In this document: one piece after another, positions 16,966-24,459 of the stretch
Position numbering within the stretch: position 1 is the stretch's first letter
How the letters are laid out: the number at the start of each line of letters is the position of its first letter
Source: 13-2-20CM-68-14 sp046733295
GTDB taxonomy: Bacteria > Actinomycetota > Thermoleophilia > Gaiellales > Gaiellaceae
NCBI GenBank assembly: GCA_046733295.1
Contig: JBKPOY010000067.1
Coordinates: forward strand, 1 to 39,169
Length of the DNA stretch: 39,169 nt
Direction of reading: 5' to 3'
Notes under the pieces: generated by a model
What the model was told of the DNA's origin: nothing
Seen by the model: the letters and a program-made list of their open reading frames with translations, nothing else
Databases searched by the model: none
Made by a program: the position numbers and the translations under genes

Positions 16966-17049
16966 GGAGGGTTTGGCGGAATACCGCTCGTCGCCGGGGT
17001 GCGGCAGCGCGGCCCGGCGGCACAGACTGCATTTCGTCAGACCCTCCTG
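16964..17049. repeat. Palindromic intergenic element, copy C (inverted relative to A and B)
   Basis: The arms TAGGAGGGTTTGGCG (16964-16978) and CGTCAGACCCTCCTG (17035-17049) pair with three mismatches; the interior is the reverse complement of copies A and B. It lies 37 bases after the stop of the 58-residue acidic protein gene and just before the EamA gene, both on the minus strand, so unlike A and B it is not between convergent genes. Confidence 0.88.
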
Positions 17050-17086
17050 GGAGCGCCTCAGAGGGCCGGGGCAAGCCCTGCCGGGC

Positions 17087-17263
17087 TCAGGTGATGTCCT
17101 GCCCCTCCTCGCCCTCGTGCGGGCTCGGTTCGTTCTCCTCCACGTCCTCCTCGACGTCGACCGGCCGGTCGCCGCCACCCATCTCGTCCATCCGCTGCTG
17201 GGTCGGGTTGCGGCCGGACTCGTCGATGTTCTCCTCCCCGCTTTCCCGCTTGTTCTCGCTCAT
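17087..17263 (-). CDS. Small acidic hydrophilic protein, function unknown
   Basis: This is a 58-residue, highly acidic protein (MSENKRESGEENIDESG, then VDVEEDVEENEPSPHEGEE) without hydrophobic segments, probably disordered. The ATG at 17263 is chosen because GGGAGG lies 5 bases upstream. It follows the Gly-rich gene in the same direction after a strong hairpin, and both proteins begin MSE with similar ribosome sites. No family was recognised. Confidence 0.6.
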   Translation of the reverse strand: MSENKRESGEENIDESGRNPTQQRMDEMGGGDRPVDVEEDVEENEPSPHEGEEGQDIT

Positions 17264-17282
17264 CGTTGCCTCCCGGAGAAAG

Positions 17283-17308
17283 GCGAAGGCGCCGCCCGGC
17301 GCCTTCGC
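17283..17308 (-). terminator. Strong hairpin between two small genes
   Basis: The perfect 11-base inverted repeat GCGAAGGCGCC / GGCGCCTTCGC encloses a GCCC loop. In the minus direction it follows the stop of the Gly-rich gene and is followed by CCTTTCTCC, a weak U-containing tail. It could end or attenuate transcription between the two small genes. Confidence 0.65.
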
Positions 17309-17335
17309 GAACAACCACGTCGGGGTGAGTGCGGG

Positions 17336-17527
17336 CTAAGCGCTCTCGCCGCCACCCATGCCGCCGGACTCGTCGTCCGAGCCGCCGCCCATGTCTCCAC
17401 CTTCGGAGCCGCCGCCCATGCCGCCTTCTTCCGAGCCGCCGCCCATGTCTCCACCCTCTTCGGAGCCGCCCTCTTCGGAGCCGCCGCCCATGCCGCCGCC
17501 CTGGCCTTCCTGGTCCCACTCAGACAT
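17336..17527 (-). CDS. Gly/Met/Ser/Glu repeat protein, function unknown
   Basis: A 63-residue low-complexity protein built from repeats of the type (D)MGGGSEEGG: five MGGG units separated by SEEGG, SEGGD or SDDESGG. It has no membrane helix and is acidic. The ATG at 17527 has an AGGAGG 6 bases upstream, which is among the best ribosome sites in the window and argues for real translation. The regular methionine spacing in an acidic Gly-rich chain could suit metal binding or a disordered spacer, but no function is assigned. It diverges from moaA. Confidence 0.65.
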   Translation of the reverse strand: MSEWDQEGQGGGMGGGSEEGGSEEGGDMGGGSEEGGMGGGSEGGDMGGGSDDESGGMGGGESA

Positions 17528-17589
17528 TCGGTGCCTCCTTCGTGGATGTACACGCGACTTTCCGCAGCCGTCCGTACGTGAAACGTGGC

Positions 17590-17595
17590 TAGTCT
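17590..17595 (+). promoter_or_regulatory. -10 box of moaA
   Basis: TAGTCT, 7 bases before the ATG at 17603; the same hexamer as before the EamA gene. Confidence 0.5.
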
Positions 17596-17602
17596 CCTGC
17601 CG

Positions 17603-18592
17603 ATGGAGCCGCTTCACGACGCGTGGGGACGTGAGATCCGGTCTCTCCGGATCTCGGTCACGGACAAGTGCAACTTCCGCTGCCGGTACTGCATGCCGGC
17701 CGAGGGGCTCGAATGGCTTCCCCGCGACGAGGTGCTCAGCTTCGAGGAGATCGAGCGACTCGTGCGCGTGCTCGCCTCGATGGGCGTCGACGAGGTCCGG
17801 CTCACCGGCGGAGAGCCACTCGTGCGGCGCGAACTGCCCGTCCTGGTCGGTCTGCTCGCGCGACTCCCGGGCGTGCGCGATCTCTCACTGACCACGAACG
17901 GCGTCCTGCTCGACCGCTTCGCCGCGCCGCTCGTCGAGGCGGGGCTGCGGCGGCTGAACGTCTCGCTCGACTCGCTCTCGCACGTCCGCTTCGCCGAGAT
18001 CACCCGTCGCGATGCACTCGACCGTGTCCTGGCCGGGCTCGAGGCGGCGGAACGCCATCCGCAGCTGCGCCCTATCAAGGTCAACTGCGTCGGGATCCGT
18101 GGTTTCACCGAGACCGAGGTTCCGGCGCTCGCGGAGCTCGCACGCGGCAAGCCCTACGTCGTCCGGTTCATCGAATTCATGCCGCTCGACGCGGACGAGG
18201 TGTGGAAGGGCGACGACGTCCTCACCGGCGGAGAGATCCGGGCGCTGATCGAGGAGCGCTGGCCCCTGGAGGAGATCCCCGCGAAGCCGTCGTCGACGGC
18301 ACGGCGATTTCGTTTCGCCGACGGCGCCGGCGAGATCGGGTTTGTCAACCCCATCTCGGAGCCTTTTTGTGCCAGCTGTGACCGCATCCGGCTGACCGCC
18401 GACGGCCAGCTGCGGACCTGCCTCTTCTCTCGCCGCGACTGGGACCTGAAGACGCCGCTGCGGGACGGATCCTCCGACGAACACCTCGCCGAGCTGATCC
18501 GGTTCGCCGTCCGGCACAAGGAGCTCAAGCACAAGGTGAACGAGCCCGGCTTCGTCCGCGCGAGCCGCACGATGTCGCAAATTGGCGGCTGA
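17603..18592 (+). CDS. moaA: GTP 3',8-cyclase, first step of molybdenum cofactor synthesis
   Basis: MoaA is a radical-SAM enzyme that rearranges GTP to 3',8-cyclo-GTP. The 329-residue protein has the SAM cluster C23-x3-C27-x2-C30 (CNFRCRYC), TGGEPLVRR, the second iron-sulfur cluster C256/C259/C273 (FCASCDRIRLTADGQLRTC) and the essential C-terminal Gly-Gly (MSQIGG). The ATG at 17603 is chosen over an upstream in-frame ATG at 17585 because TAGTCT lies 7 bases before it. No other moa gene is nearby, so it stands alone here. Confidence 0.97.
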   Translation: MEPLHDAWGREIRSLRISVTDKCNFRCRYCMPAEGLEWLPRDEVLSFEEIERLVRVLASMGVDEVRLTGGEPLVRRELPVLVGLLARLPGVRDLSLTTNGVLLDRFAAPLVEAGLRRLNVSLDSLSHVRFAEITRRDALDRVLAGLEAAERHPQLRPIKVNCVGIRGFTETEVPALAELARGKPYVVRFIEFMPLDADEVWKGDDVLTGGEIRALIEERWPLEEIPAKPSSTARRFRFADGAGEIGFVNPISEPFCASCDRIRLTADGQLRTCLFSRRDWDLKTPLRDGSSDEHLAELIRFAVRHKELKHKVNEPGFVRASRTMSQIGG

Positions 18593-18627
18593 TCGCAGGG
18601 TTTTTTCGGGCCTACCGCCTCGGCCTT

Positions 18628-18633
18628 TAGAAT
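18628..18633 (+). promoter_or_regulatory. Candidate -10 box TAGAAT before the PAP2 gene
   Basis: TAGAAT lies 28 bases before the PAP2 ATG and 5 bases before a GTG that opens an 8-codon reading frame overlapping it. A run of six T follows moaA at 18601-18606 without a clear stem. Confidence 0.4.
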
Positions 18634-18638
18634 CGAGG

Positions 18639-18665
18639 GTGTCGAGAGCACCGCGCCGCCCATGA
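18639..18665 (+). CDS. Possible 8-codon leader ORF coupled to the PAP2 gene
   Basis: GTG at 18639 opens a frame of 8 codons whose TGA overlaps the PAP2 ATG (ATGA). It would be the first codon of a leaderless transcript from TAGAAT. The PAP2 start has no clear ribosome site, so reinitiation after this frame is conceivable. This is speculative. Confidence 0.25.
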   Translation: MSRAPRRP

Positions 18666-19420
18666 CCGCACTAGCCGCAGTCGGCCGTCGCTACCTCCCA
18701 CGCGGATGGGGCGATTTCGCCCGCCAGATCTGCATCTGGTTCGGGTTCCTGCTCGCGTACCAGATCGCCCGCGGCATCGCCGACCGGAATCCCGCCCGCG
18801 CCTTCGAGAACGGGCTTCGGGTGATCGACGCCGAGCGCCACATCCACGGCCTGTTCGAGCTCAGCTTCCAGCGATTCGTCGACTCATCGGAGTTCCTCGT
18901 CGGCATCGCATCGTGGACGTACTGGAACTCGGAGTTCACCGTCGTCGGGCTGGCGCTCCTCTGGGTCTACCTGCGCCGCACCGAAGCGTTCATCCGCTTC
19001 AGGAACACCATCCTGCTCGCGAACGTGATCGGACTGGTCGGCTACGTCCTCCTCCCGACCGCGCCGCCGCGGATGTTCCCGGACCTCGGCTTCGACGACA
19101 CGCTGTCGCAGTTCGCGAGCCTGAATCACGGCAGCGGCCTGGTCAACTTCGTCGCCAACCCCTACGCCGCGATGCCGAGCCTGCATGCCGCCGACGCGCT
19201 GATCGTCGGCGTCGTCCTCGCATTCGTTTGCCGCAACTGGGCCGCGAGGATCTTCTGGGCACTGTGGCCGCTGTGGGTCTGGTTCTCGGTCATGGCGACG
19301 GGCAACCACTTCTGGCTGGACGTGCTCGCGGGCGTCTTCGTGGCGCTGGTGGCAATGGCGATCGTCTACCGCCGCGAGCTGCGTCGCATCTTGGCCCGCC
19401 CGCAGCACGCCGCCGCTTAG
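18662..19420 (+). CDS. PAP2-family membrane phosphatase/phosphotransferase (Aur1-like)
   Basis: This 252-residue integral membrane protein has about six helices. It has the three PAP2 motif regions: LPTAPPRMFPDLG, PYAAMPSLHAADALIVG (SLHA) and ATGNHFWLDVLAG (catalytic His and Asp). The PTAPPRM form is typical of the Aur1/inositolphosphotransferase subgroup. Upstream of a PIP-synthase-like gene and ino1 on the same strand, it might dephosphorylate phosphatidylinositol phosphate or transfer an inositol-phosphate head group; this is inference from context. An 8-codon frame may precede it. Confidence 0.85.
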   Translation: MTALAAVGRRYLPRGWGDFARQICIWFGFLLAYQIARGIADRNPARAFENGLRVIDAERHIHGLFELSFQRFVDSSEFLVGIASWTYWNSEFTVVGLALLWVYLRRTEAFIRFRNTILLANVIGLVGYVLLPTAPPRMFPDLGFDDTLSQFASLNHGSGLVNFVANPYAAMPSLHAADALIVGVVLAFVCRNWAARIFWALWPLWVWFSVMATGNHFWLDVLAGVFVALVAMAIVYRRELRRILARPQHAAA

Positions 19421-19475
19421 CGGCCTGGATCGACCGCCTATCGACTGTGGAGAGGCCGGTGCGTCGAGACGCTGC

Positions 19476-19481
19476 TAGCGT
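19476..19481 (+). promoter_or_regulatory. -10 box of the pgsA-like gene
   Basis: TAGCGT, 7 bases before the GTG at 19489; identical to the clpS -10 box. Confidence 0.5.
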
Positions 19482-19488
19482 CCGATCC

Positions 19489-20148
19489 GTGAACCGGACC
19501 GCAGCGATCGTCTCGGTCAAGCAGGGCTATACGGACGGTACGCGCAGGCTCGCGTCTCGCTACGTATCCCGGCTCGCGCGAACACGCGTGACCCCCAATG
19601 CACTGACGGCCGGCGGGATCGTGCTCTGCGTCGCTGCCGCGGTGGTGATCCCCTTCGCGCACCGCAACGAGCTCCTGTACTACTGGCTCGCGGCGGCGCT
19701 GTTCATCGCCGGCTCAATCCTCGACATCCTCGACGGGGCTCTCGCCCGCCAGAGCGACAAGGCGACGCCGTTCGGGGAGTTCGTCGACTCGATCTCCGAC
19801 CGGGTCAGCGAGGGGTTCGTGCTCGCCGCGATCGCGCTCGTCTTCGCGCGCGCGGGCGACGACATCAGCGTCGTGTTCTGCGTCGCGGCCGTCGCCGGCT
19901 CCTTCCTCGTCTCCTACGCCCGGGCGAAGGCCGAGCTGATCGGGCTGAAAGGGGACGTGGGAATCGGCAGCCGCGCGGAGCGTGTGGTCGTCATCTCCGC
20001 AGGGCTCATCCTGGTGCCGTTCGGCGTGCCGCTGCAGTGGTTCATCTATCTCCTCGCGGCAACGGCCTGGCTGACCGTCCTGCAGCGAATTCTGTCCGTC
20101 CGAAAACAACTTCTTCGAAAGGAAGCTGATGGCTTCGACCAACGGTAA
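19489..20148 (+). CDS. CDP-alcohol phosphatidyltransferase, probably phosphatidylinositol-phosphate synthase
   Basis: This enzyme class couples CDP-diacylglycerol to an alcohol in the membrane. The 219-residue protein has about six helices and the full catalytic signature D79xxDG83xxAR87x8G96xxxD100xxxD104. The next gene, overlapping by 20 bases, makes inositol 3-phosphate, so the acceptor is most likely inositol phosphate, as in mycobacterial PgsA1. The GTG start is fixed by TAGCGT 7 bases upstream; the frame is open far upstream through the PAP2 gene, but that is a shadow. Confidence 0.88.
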   Translation: MNRTAAIVSVKQGYTDGTRRLASRYVSRLARTRVTPNALTAGGIVLCVAAAVVIPFAHRNELLYYWLAAALFIAGSILDILDGALARQSDKATPFGEFVDSISDRVSEGFVLAAIALVFARAGDDISVVFCVAAVAGSFLVSYARAKAELIGLKGDVGIGSRAERVVVISAGLILVPFGVPLQWFIYLLAATAWLTVLQRILSVRKQLLRKEADGFDQR

Positions 20149-21283
20149 GGCGCCGCGCTCCGAAGACAAGGTGCGCGTCGCGATCATCGGCGTCGGCAAC
20201 TGCGCGAGTTCGCTCGTGCAGGGGGTCGAGTACTACAAGGACGCCCAGCCGGACCAGTTCGTCCCCGGTCTCATGCACGTCGACCTCGGCGGCTACCACG
20301 TCCGCGACGTCGAGTTCACGGCGGCGTTCGACGTCACGGAGGACAAGGTCGGCAAGGACCTCGGCGAGGCCATCTGGGCCCACCCGAACAACACGATCAA
20401 GTTCTCGGACGTCCCGAAGACCGGGATCACGGTCTCGCGCGGCATGACTCACGACGGCCTCGGCAAGTACCTCGGCGAGAAGGTCAAGAAGGCGAAGGGC
20501 TCGACGGCCGACGTCACCGGGATCCTCGAGGACACGGGCACGGACGTCGTGATCAACTACCTCCCCGTCGGTTCGGAAGAGGCGACGAAGTGGTACACGG
20601 AGCAGATCCTGAACGCCGGGTGCGCGATGGTGAACTGCATGCCGGTCTTCATCGCCCGCGAGAAGTACTGGAGCGACCGCTTCAAAAAAGCCCGCGTCCC
20701 GATCATCGGCGACGACATCAAGTCGCAGGTCGGCGCCACGATCACGCACCGTGTGCTGACGAGCATCTTCCGCGACCGCGGCGTCCAGGTCGACCGGACC
20801 TTCCAGCTCAACTTCGGCGGGAACGCCGACTTCCTGAACATGCTGGAGCGGGAGCGCCTGGAGTCGAAGAAGATCTCGAAGACCTACTCGATCAAGTCGA
20901 TGCTCCCCTACGAGCTCGAGGACAAGAACATCCACGTCGGCCCCTCCGACTACGTTCCCTGGCTCGAGGACCGCAAGTGGGCCTACATCCGGCTCGAGGG
21001 AACCGCCTTCGGCGACGTGCCTCTGAACGCGGAGCTGAAGATCGAGGTCTGGGACTCGCCGAACTCGGCCGGCGTCGTCATCGACGCGGTGCGGCTTGCG
21101 AAGCTCGCGCTCAACAAGGGCATCTCCGGCACGCTCGAGGGGCCGTCCTCGTACCTGATGAAGTCGCCGCCGGTGCAGTACAACGACGACGCGGCCCGGG
21201 ACCTCGTCGAGGACTTCATCGCGCAGAACGGGCGCACGGCCAAGGGCCCCGCGGACACCGAGGCTTCCGCAACACGGGCCTGA
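20129..21283 (+). CDS. ino1: Inositol-3-phosphate synthase
   Basis: This NAD-dependent enzyme isomerises glucose 6-phosphate to L-myo-inositol 1(3)-phosphate. The 384-residue protein has the Rossmann motif VAIIGVGNCASSLVQG, the family segments INYLPVGSEEATKWY, PIIGDDIKSQVGATITHR and QLNFGGNADFLNML, and SMLPYELEDKNIHVGPSDY near the active site. It is the short actinobacterial form. The start lies inside the 3' end of the pgsA-like gene with AAGGAA 4 bases upstream, so the two are co-translated. The product feeds inositol lipids or mycothiol-type thiols. Confidence 0.96.
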   Translation: MASTNGKAPRSEDKVRVAIIGVGNCASSLVQGVEYYKDAQPDQFVPGLMHVDLGGYHVRDVEFTAAFDVTEDKVGKDLGEAIWAHPNNTIKFSDVPKTGITVSRGMTHDGLGKYLGEKVKKAKGSTADVTGILEDTGTDVVINYLPVGSEEATKWYTEQILNAGCAMVNCMPVFIAREKYWSDRFKKARVPIIGDDIKSQVGATITHRVLTSIFRDRGVQVDRTFQLNFGGNADFLNMLERERLESKKISKTYSIKSMLPYELEDKNIHVGPSDYVPWLEDRKWAYIRLEGTAFGDVPLNAELKIEVWDSPNSAGVVIDAVRLAKLALNKGISGTLEGPSSYLMKSPPVQYNDDAARDLVEDFIAQNGRTAKGPADTEASATRA

Positions 21284-21293
21284 CTTAGAAATA

Positions 21294-21319
21294 CTCCCCT
21301 TGTCATCGAGAAAGGGGAG
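21294..21319 (+). promoter_or_regulatory. Hairpin that buries the ribosome site of the DUF839 gene
   Basis: CTCCCCTT (21294-21301) is the perfect complement of AAGGGGAG (21312-21319) around a 10-base loop. The right arm is the ribosome site GGGGAG of the next gene, 2 bases before its ATG. If transcribed from upstream, the hairpin would hide that site. It may also slow transcription after ino1. Confidence 0.5.
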
Positions 21320-21321
21320 AG

Positions 21322-22632
21322 ATGAAGCTCAAGATCGCGGCGGTGGCCGCCCTGGCGGCCGCCGCGCTCGCGCCGGTGGGGGCCACTGCGGCAGACCCGG
21401 CGCTCGTGCCTGATCCCGCGGGCGTGCTCAGCCTGCAGGCGGGCTACAGCTACACGAACCTCGCGACCGGCTGCGTGACCCAGGAGCGGTCGACCGAGAG
21501 CGGCATCACGTACCCGATGCCCGACGACCCCGATGGGAAGGCGCTCTTCCACGCTCCTGGGGGCAAGACGTGGCTGCTGGTCCAGCACGAGCTGACCCAA
21601 CCTCGGCCGGGTGACTTCCAGGGCGACGCCGGCAAATGCCACGTCGACGAGCAGACGCCTGGGGACGACGATTCCGACGGCTGGGGAGCGATCTCGCGGC
21701 TCACGCTCGGCAAGGACGGCACGACCGTCGAGGCCGCGGAGCTGATCACGACGGGGCTGCACGACAACTGCGCGGCCACGGTCACGCCGTGGAAGACCTA
21801 CCTGACGAACGAGGAGTTCCCCTTCATCAACGATCCCGAGCTGCGTTCGGGCTGGGTGTGGGAGATCGACCCGGCCACCGGCTCCGAGAAGCGGTTGACG
21901 GGAATGGGCCACTTCAGCCACGAGCAGGAGGCCTACGCGGCCGGCTCCTGGTACCTGACCGACGACCGCGGCGACGCCCGGTTCATCTACAAGTTCGTGC
22001 CTGACAAGCACCGCGATTTGACGACCGGCAGCCTGTACGGGCTCGCGTTCAGCAAGGCGACAGGCACCGGCACGTGGATCGGCCCGCTCAACCCGCTCGA
22101 CCCTGACAGCGACATGCGCTCGCGCGGCTTCCAGCCGTCCGTGTGGGGGTTCAACAAAGCCGAGGGCATCGTCGGCACGGCGAGCTCGAGCGGCGTCGGC
22201 GGCGGCGCCGTCTACTTCACCGAGTCGGGCGTCGGGGCCGACCCCGGCCGTGTGTGGACGCTCGACCACCTCGGCAACGACCCGTTCGTGACGGGCCATG
22301 TCGTCGTCGAGGGCGACTTCGCCCGGCTCGGCAGGCCGGACAACCTGCGGTTCACCGACGCCGGCGACCTATTCGTGATGGAGGACCACAGCGCCAGCGA
22401 CTTCAGCCGCGGCGCGACCGGGAACGTGAACCAGATCTGGGTGCTGCCACGGCACGAGGAGGGCTCGGAAAACCTCATCCTCTTCGGCGCGACGCCGGAC
22501 GAGCCGACCGGGCCCTGGTTCTCGTTCGACAACAAGTTGCTCTACCTGTCGATCCAGGCCGACCCGCCGCGGGCGAGCCACGTGATCGCGATCAGGCACC
22601 CGGGCAACTTCAACCAGCCCTACGACCACTAG
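21322..22632 (+). CDS. Secreted DUF839/PhoX-like protein
   Basis: This 436-residue protein has a Sec signal peptide (1-24, ending ATAAD). The rest resembles the DUF839/PhoX beta-propeller family, some members of which are calcium-iron alkaline phosphatases; visible segments are WLLVQHELTQPRPGDF, SRLTLGKDG, YKFVPD, KAEGIVGT and DNLRFTDAGDLFVMEDHS. The typical PhoX Tat signal is absent, so cofactor loading would differ. Phosphatase activity is not proven. It follows ino1 by 38 bases but may be controlled separately through the hairpin over its ribosome site. Confidence 0.82.
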   Translation: MKLKIAAVAALAAAALAPVGATAADPALVPDPAGVLSLQAGYSYTNLATGCVTQERSTESGITYPMPDDPDGKALFHAPGGKTWLLVQHELTQPRPGDFQGDAGKCHVDEQTPGDDDSDGWGAISRLTLGKDGTTVEAAELITTGLHDNCAATVTPWKTYLTNEEFPFINDPELRSGWVWEIDPATGSEKRLTGMGHFSHEQEAYAAGSWYLTDDRGDARFIYKFVPDKHRDLTTGSLYGLAFSKATGTGTWIGPLNPLDPDSDMRSRGFQPSVWGFNKAEGIVGTASSSGVGGGAVYFTESGVGADPGRVWTLDHLGNDPFVTGHVVVEGDFARLGRPDNLRFTDAGDLFVMEDHSASDFSRGATGNVNQIWVLPRHEEGSENLILFGATPDEPTGPWFSFDNKLLYLSIQADPPRASHVIAIRHPGNFNQPYDH

Positions 22633-22643
22633 GAACGCGATGC

Positions 22644-22677
22644 CGAGGACGGCCCTGCTGCCGCGGGGCCGTCCTCG
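22644..22677 (+). terminator. Perfect 12-base hairpin after the DUF839 gene
   Basis: CGAGGACGGCCC and GGGCCGTCCTCG form a perfect stem with a 10-base loop, 11 bases after the stop codon. No U-run follows, as is common for actinobacterial terminator-like hairpins. Confidence 0.7.
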
Positions 22678-22706
22678 AGCGTCCAAGCTTCGATCCGTCG
22701 CCCCAC

Positions 22707-22712
22707 TAGACT
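22707..22712 (+). promoter_or_regulatory. -10 box of the GT4-PHP gene
   Basis: TAGACT, 7 bases before the GTG at 22720; leaderless pattern. Confidence 0.5.
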
Positions 22713-22719
22713 CGCCGGA

Positions 22720-24444
22720 GTGGGTCTTCGCGTTTGCCTCGTAAGCCCATTCGCCTGGTCGCGGCCGCACGACGTCAACGAGCACGTCGCCGGGCTCGCC
22801 CGGGAGCTGCGCGCACTTGACCACTCGGTCACGGTTCTTGCCCCGTCGACGCGTGCCTCGGATCTCGTCGCGGGGCGGCGGGCCCTGCTCGACGGGGCCG
22901 ATGCCGACGTGATCGCACTCGGCCCGGCCGTGCCGGTTTCGCGGCGGAGCCGGATCGGTGTCCCGGTCGGAGTCCGAGCGAACCTCGCTCTCGCGCTGAC
23001 CCGCGGCCGTTTCGACGTCGTGCACGGCTTCGAGCCGGCGCTGCCGAGCCTCTCGTACCTCGCGTTGCGGGACTCGCATGCGCTCGGAGTGGCGACGTTC
23101 CTCTCCGCGGAGCGACTCGGCTACCCGCCCGGAAAGCCGCAGCGGGAGCGCCTGCTCTCCCGGATCGACGCGCTGCTCGCGACCTCCGAAGAGGTCGCGG
23201 AGGCGGCCGGCGAGCGCCTGCCCGGCGAGTACCGCGTGGTCTCCGAGGGAGTCGACACCGACCTGCTGCGGCCGGAGACCAAGCGCAGACGGGTCGTGCT
23301 CGAGTGGCGGCCCACCGAGCGTGCGCTTGCGCGCTCGGTCGTGCGCACCCTCGCCGAGCTGCCGGACTGGGAGCTCGTCCTGCTGCGGACGAAGCCCCTC
23401 ACCGGCCGGCCGACGGTCCCGCGGGCGCTGGCAGGACGGGTTCAGGTCAAGACCGCCCGCGACGGCATCACCCGGGCCGGCGTGCTGAACGAGGCGGCGA
23501 TCTTCGTCCCCGGGATCGACGGGCTCGGCAGGGTCACCCTGGAGGCCGCGGCCGCCGGGTGCGCGCTCGCGGCGCCACCGCATGTGCAGGAGCAGCCGGA
23601 GCTCGCCGGAGCGGCGGTGGCGCGCCTGGCCGAGGACGACCAGCTGCGCGAGCGCGACGGGCGTAGGAACCGCCAGCTCGCGGCCGCCAACACGTTCGAG
23701 CAGCTCGCCCGCGAACACGACGAGATCTACCGTGGGCTCGCGAAGACGAGGCGGCGCTCACACGGCCCCGACGAGCTCTCCGACCGGGAGTGGATCGTCT
23801 GCGACCTCCACATGCACACCTCGTGGTCGCACGACTGCGCGATCGAGGTGCCGGATCTGCTGACGCACGCGGAAACGGAGGGGCTCGGCGCCATCGCGAT
23901 CACGGACCACAACGTCTTCGGCGGGGCGCTGGAGGCGCTCGGCTCGACGACCGGCCTGACGGTGATTCCCGGCGAGGAGATCAAGACGGACGGCCAGGGC
24001 GAGGTGATCGGCCTATTTCTGTCCGATGAGATCCCGAAGGGCATGTCCTTCGCCGAGACGGTGGCGGCCATCAAGGCCCAGCGGGGCCTGGTCTACGTCC
24101 CCCATCCGTTCGACCGGATGCACGCGATCCCCGAGGCTGCGACGCTTCGACGCCACCTCGACGACATCGACGTGTTCGAGGTCTACAACGCGCGGCTGCT
24201 CTTCGACGCCTACAACGACGAAGCGCTTCGTTTCGCCCAGAAGTACAACCTGACGATGGGAGCGGGCTCGGACGCCCACGTCCTCCAGGGCGTGGGCACC
24301 GGCGCGCTGCGAATGCGCCGGTTCGAGGGCCCGGAAGAGTTCCTGGTCAGCCTCAGGTCGGCCCAGGTGCTGCGGCGGCCGAAGTCCCTGCTCTACCTCC
24401 AGTCGCTGAAGTGGGCCGCCCAGGCCAAGGAACGGGTCCGCTAG
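22720..24444 (+). CDS. Fusion of a PimA-like GT4 glycosyltransferase and a PHP phosphoesterase
   Basis: The 574-residue protein has two halves. Residues 1-335 resemble GT4 transferases such as PimA: VCLVSPFAW, HVAGLARELRALDHSVTVLAP, VVHGFEPALPSLSYLAL, VVSEGVDTDLLRP and LGRVTLEAAAAG. Two usual catalytic features are altered: ATFH reads ATFL and the first Glu of the Ex7E motif is Asp. Residues 360-574 form a PHP domain with all metal ligands: H364 and H366 (DLHMHT), D396-H397 (ITDHN), E419, H462 (PHPFD) and D518/H520 (GSDAH). The PHP half is probably an active metal-dependent phosphoesterase; the transferase half may be weakened. The position beside inositol-lipid genes is suggestive. Confidence 0.88.
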   Translation: MGLRVCLVSPFAWSRPHDVNEHVAGLARELRALDHSVTVLAPSTRASDLVAGRRALLDGADADVIALGPAVPVSRRSRIGVPVGVRANLALALTRGRFDVVHGFEPALPSLSYLALRDSHALGVATFLSAERLGYPPGKPQRERLLSRIDALLATSEEVAEAAGERLPGEYRVVSEGVDTDLLRPETKRRRVVLEWRPTERALARSVVRTLAELPDWELVLLRTKPLTGRPTVPRALAGRVQVKTARDGITRAGVLNEAAIFVPGIDGLGRVTLEAAAAGCALAAPPHVQEQPELAGAAVARLAEDDQLRERDGRRNRQLAAANTFEQLAREHDEIYRGLAKTRRRSHGPDELSDREWIVCDLHMHTSWSHDCAIEVPDLLTHAETEGLGAIAITDHNVFGGALEALGSTTGLTVIPGEEIKTDGQGEVIGLFLSDEIPKGMSFAETVAAIKAQRGLVYVPHPFDRMHAIPEAATLRRHLDDIDVFEVYNARLLFDAYNDEALRFAQKYNLTMGAGSDAHVLQGVGTGALRMRRFEGPEEFLVSLRSAQVLRRPKSLLYLQSLKWAAQAKERVR

Positions 24445-24459
24445 CGGAGAAATCGACGC

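Noticed and set aside
16058..17074. Alternative 338-codon minus-strand frame over the EamA gene
   Set aside because: Arg/Pro-rich out-of-frame shadow; the EamA frame has clear membrane helices and a promoter.
18601..18606. Run of six T after moaA as an intrinsic terminator
   Set aside because: No stable stem precedes it; only a weak GGCC pairing lies after it.
20042..20935. Open frame opposite ino1
   Set aside because: Antisense shadow of a well-recognised gene.
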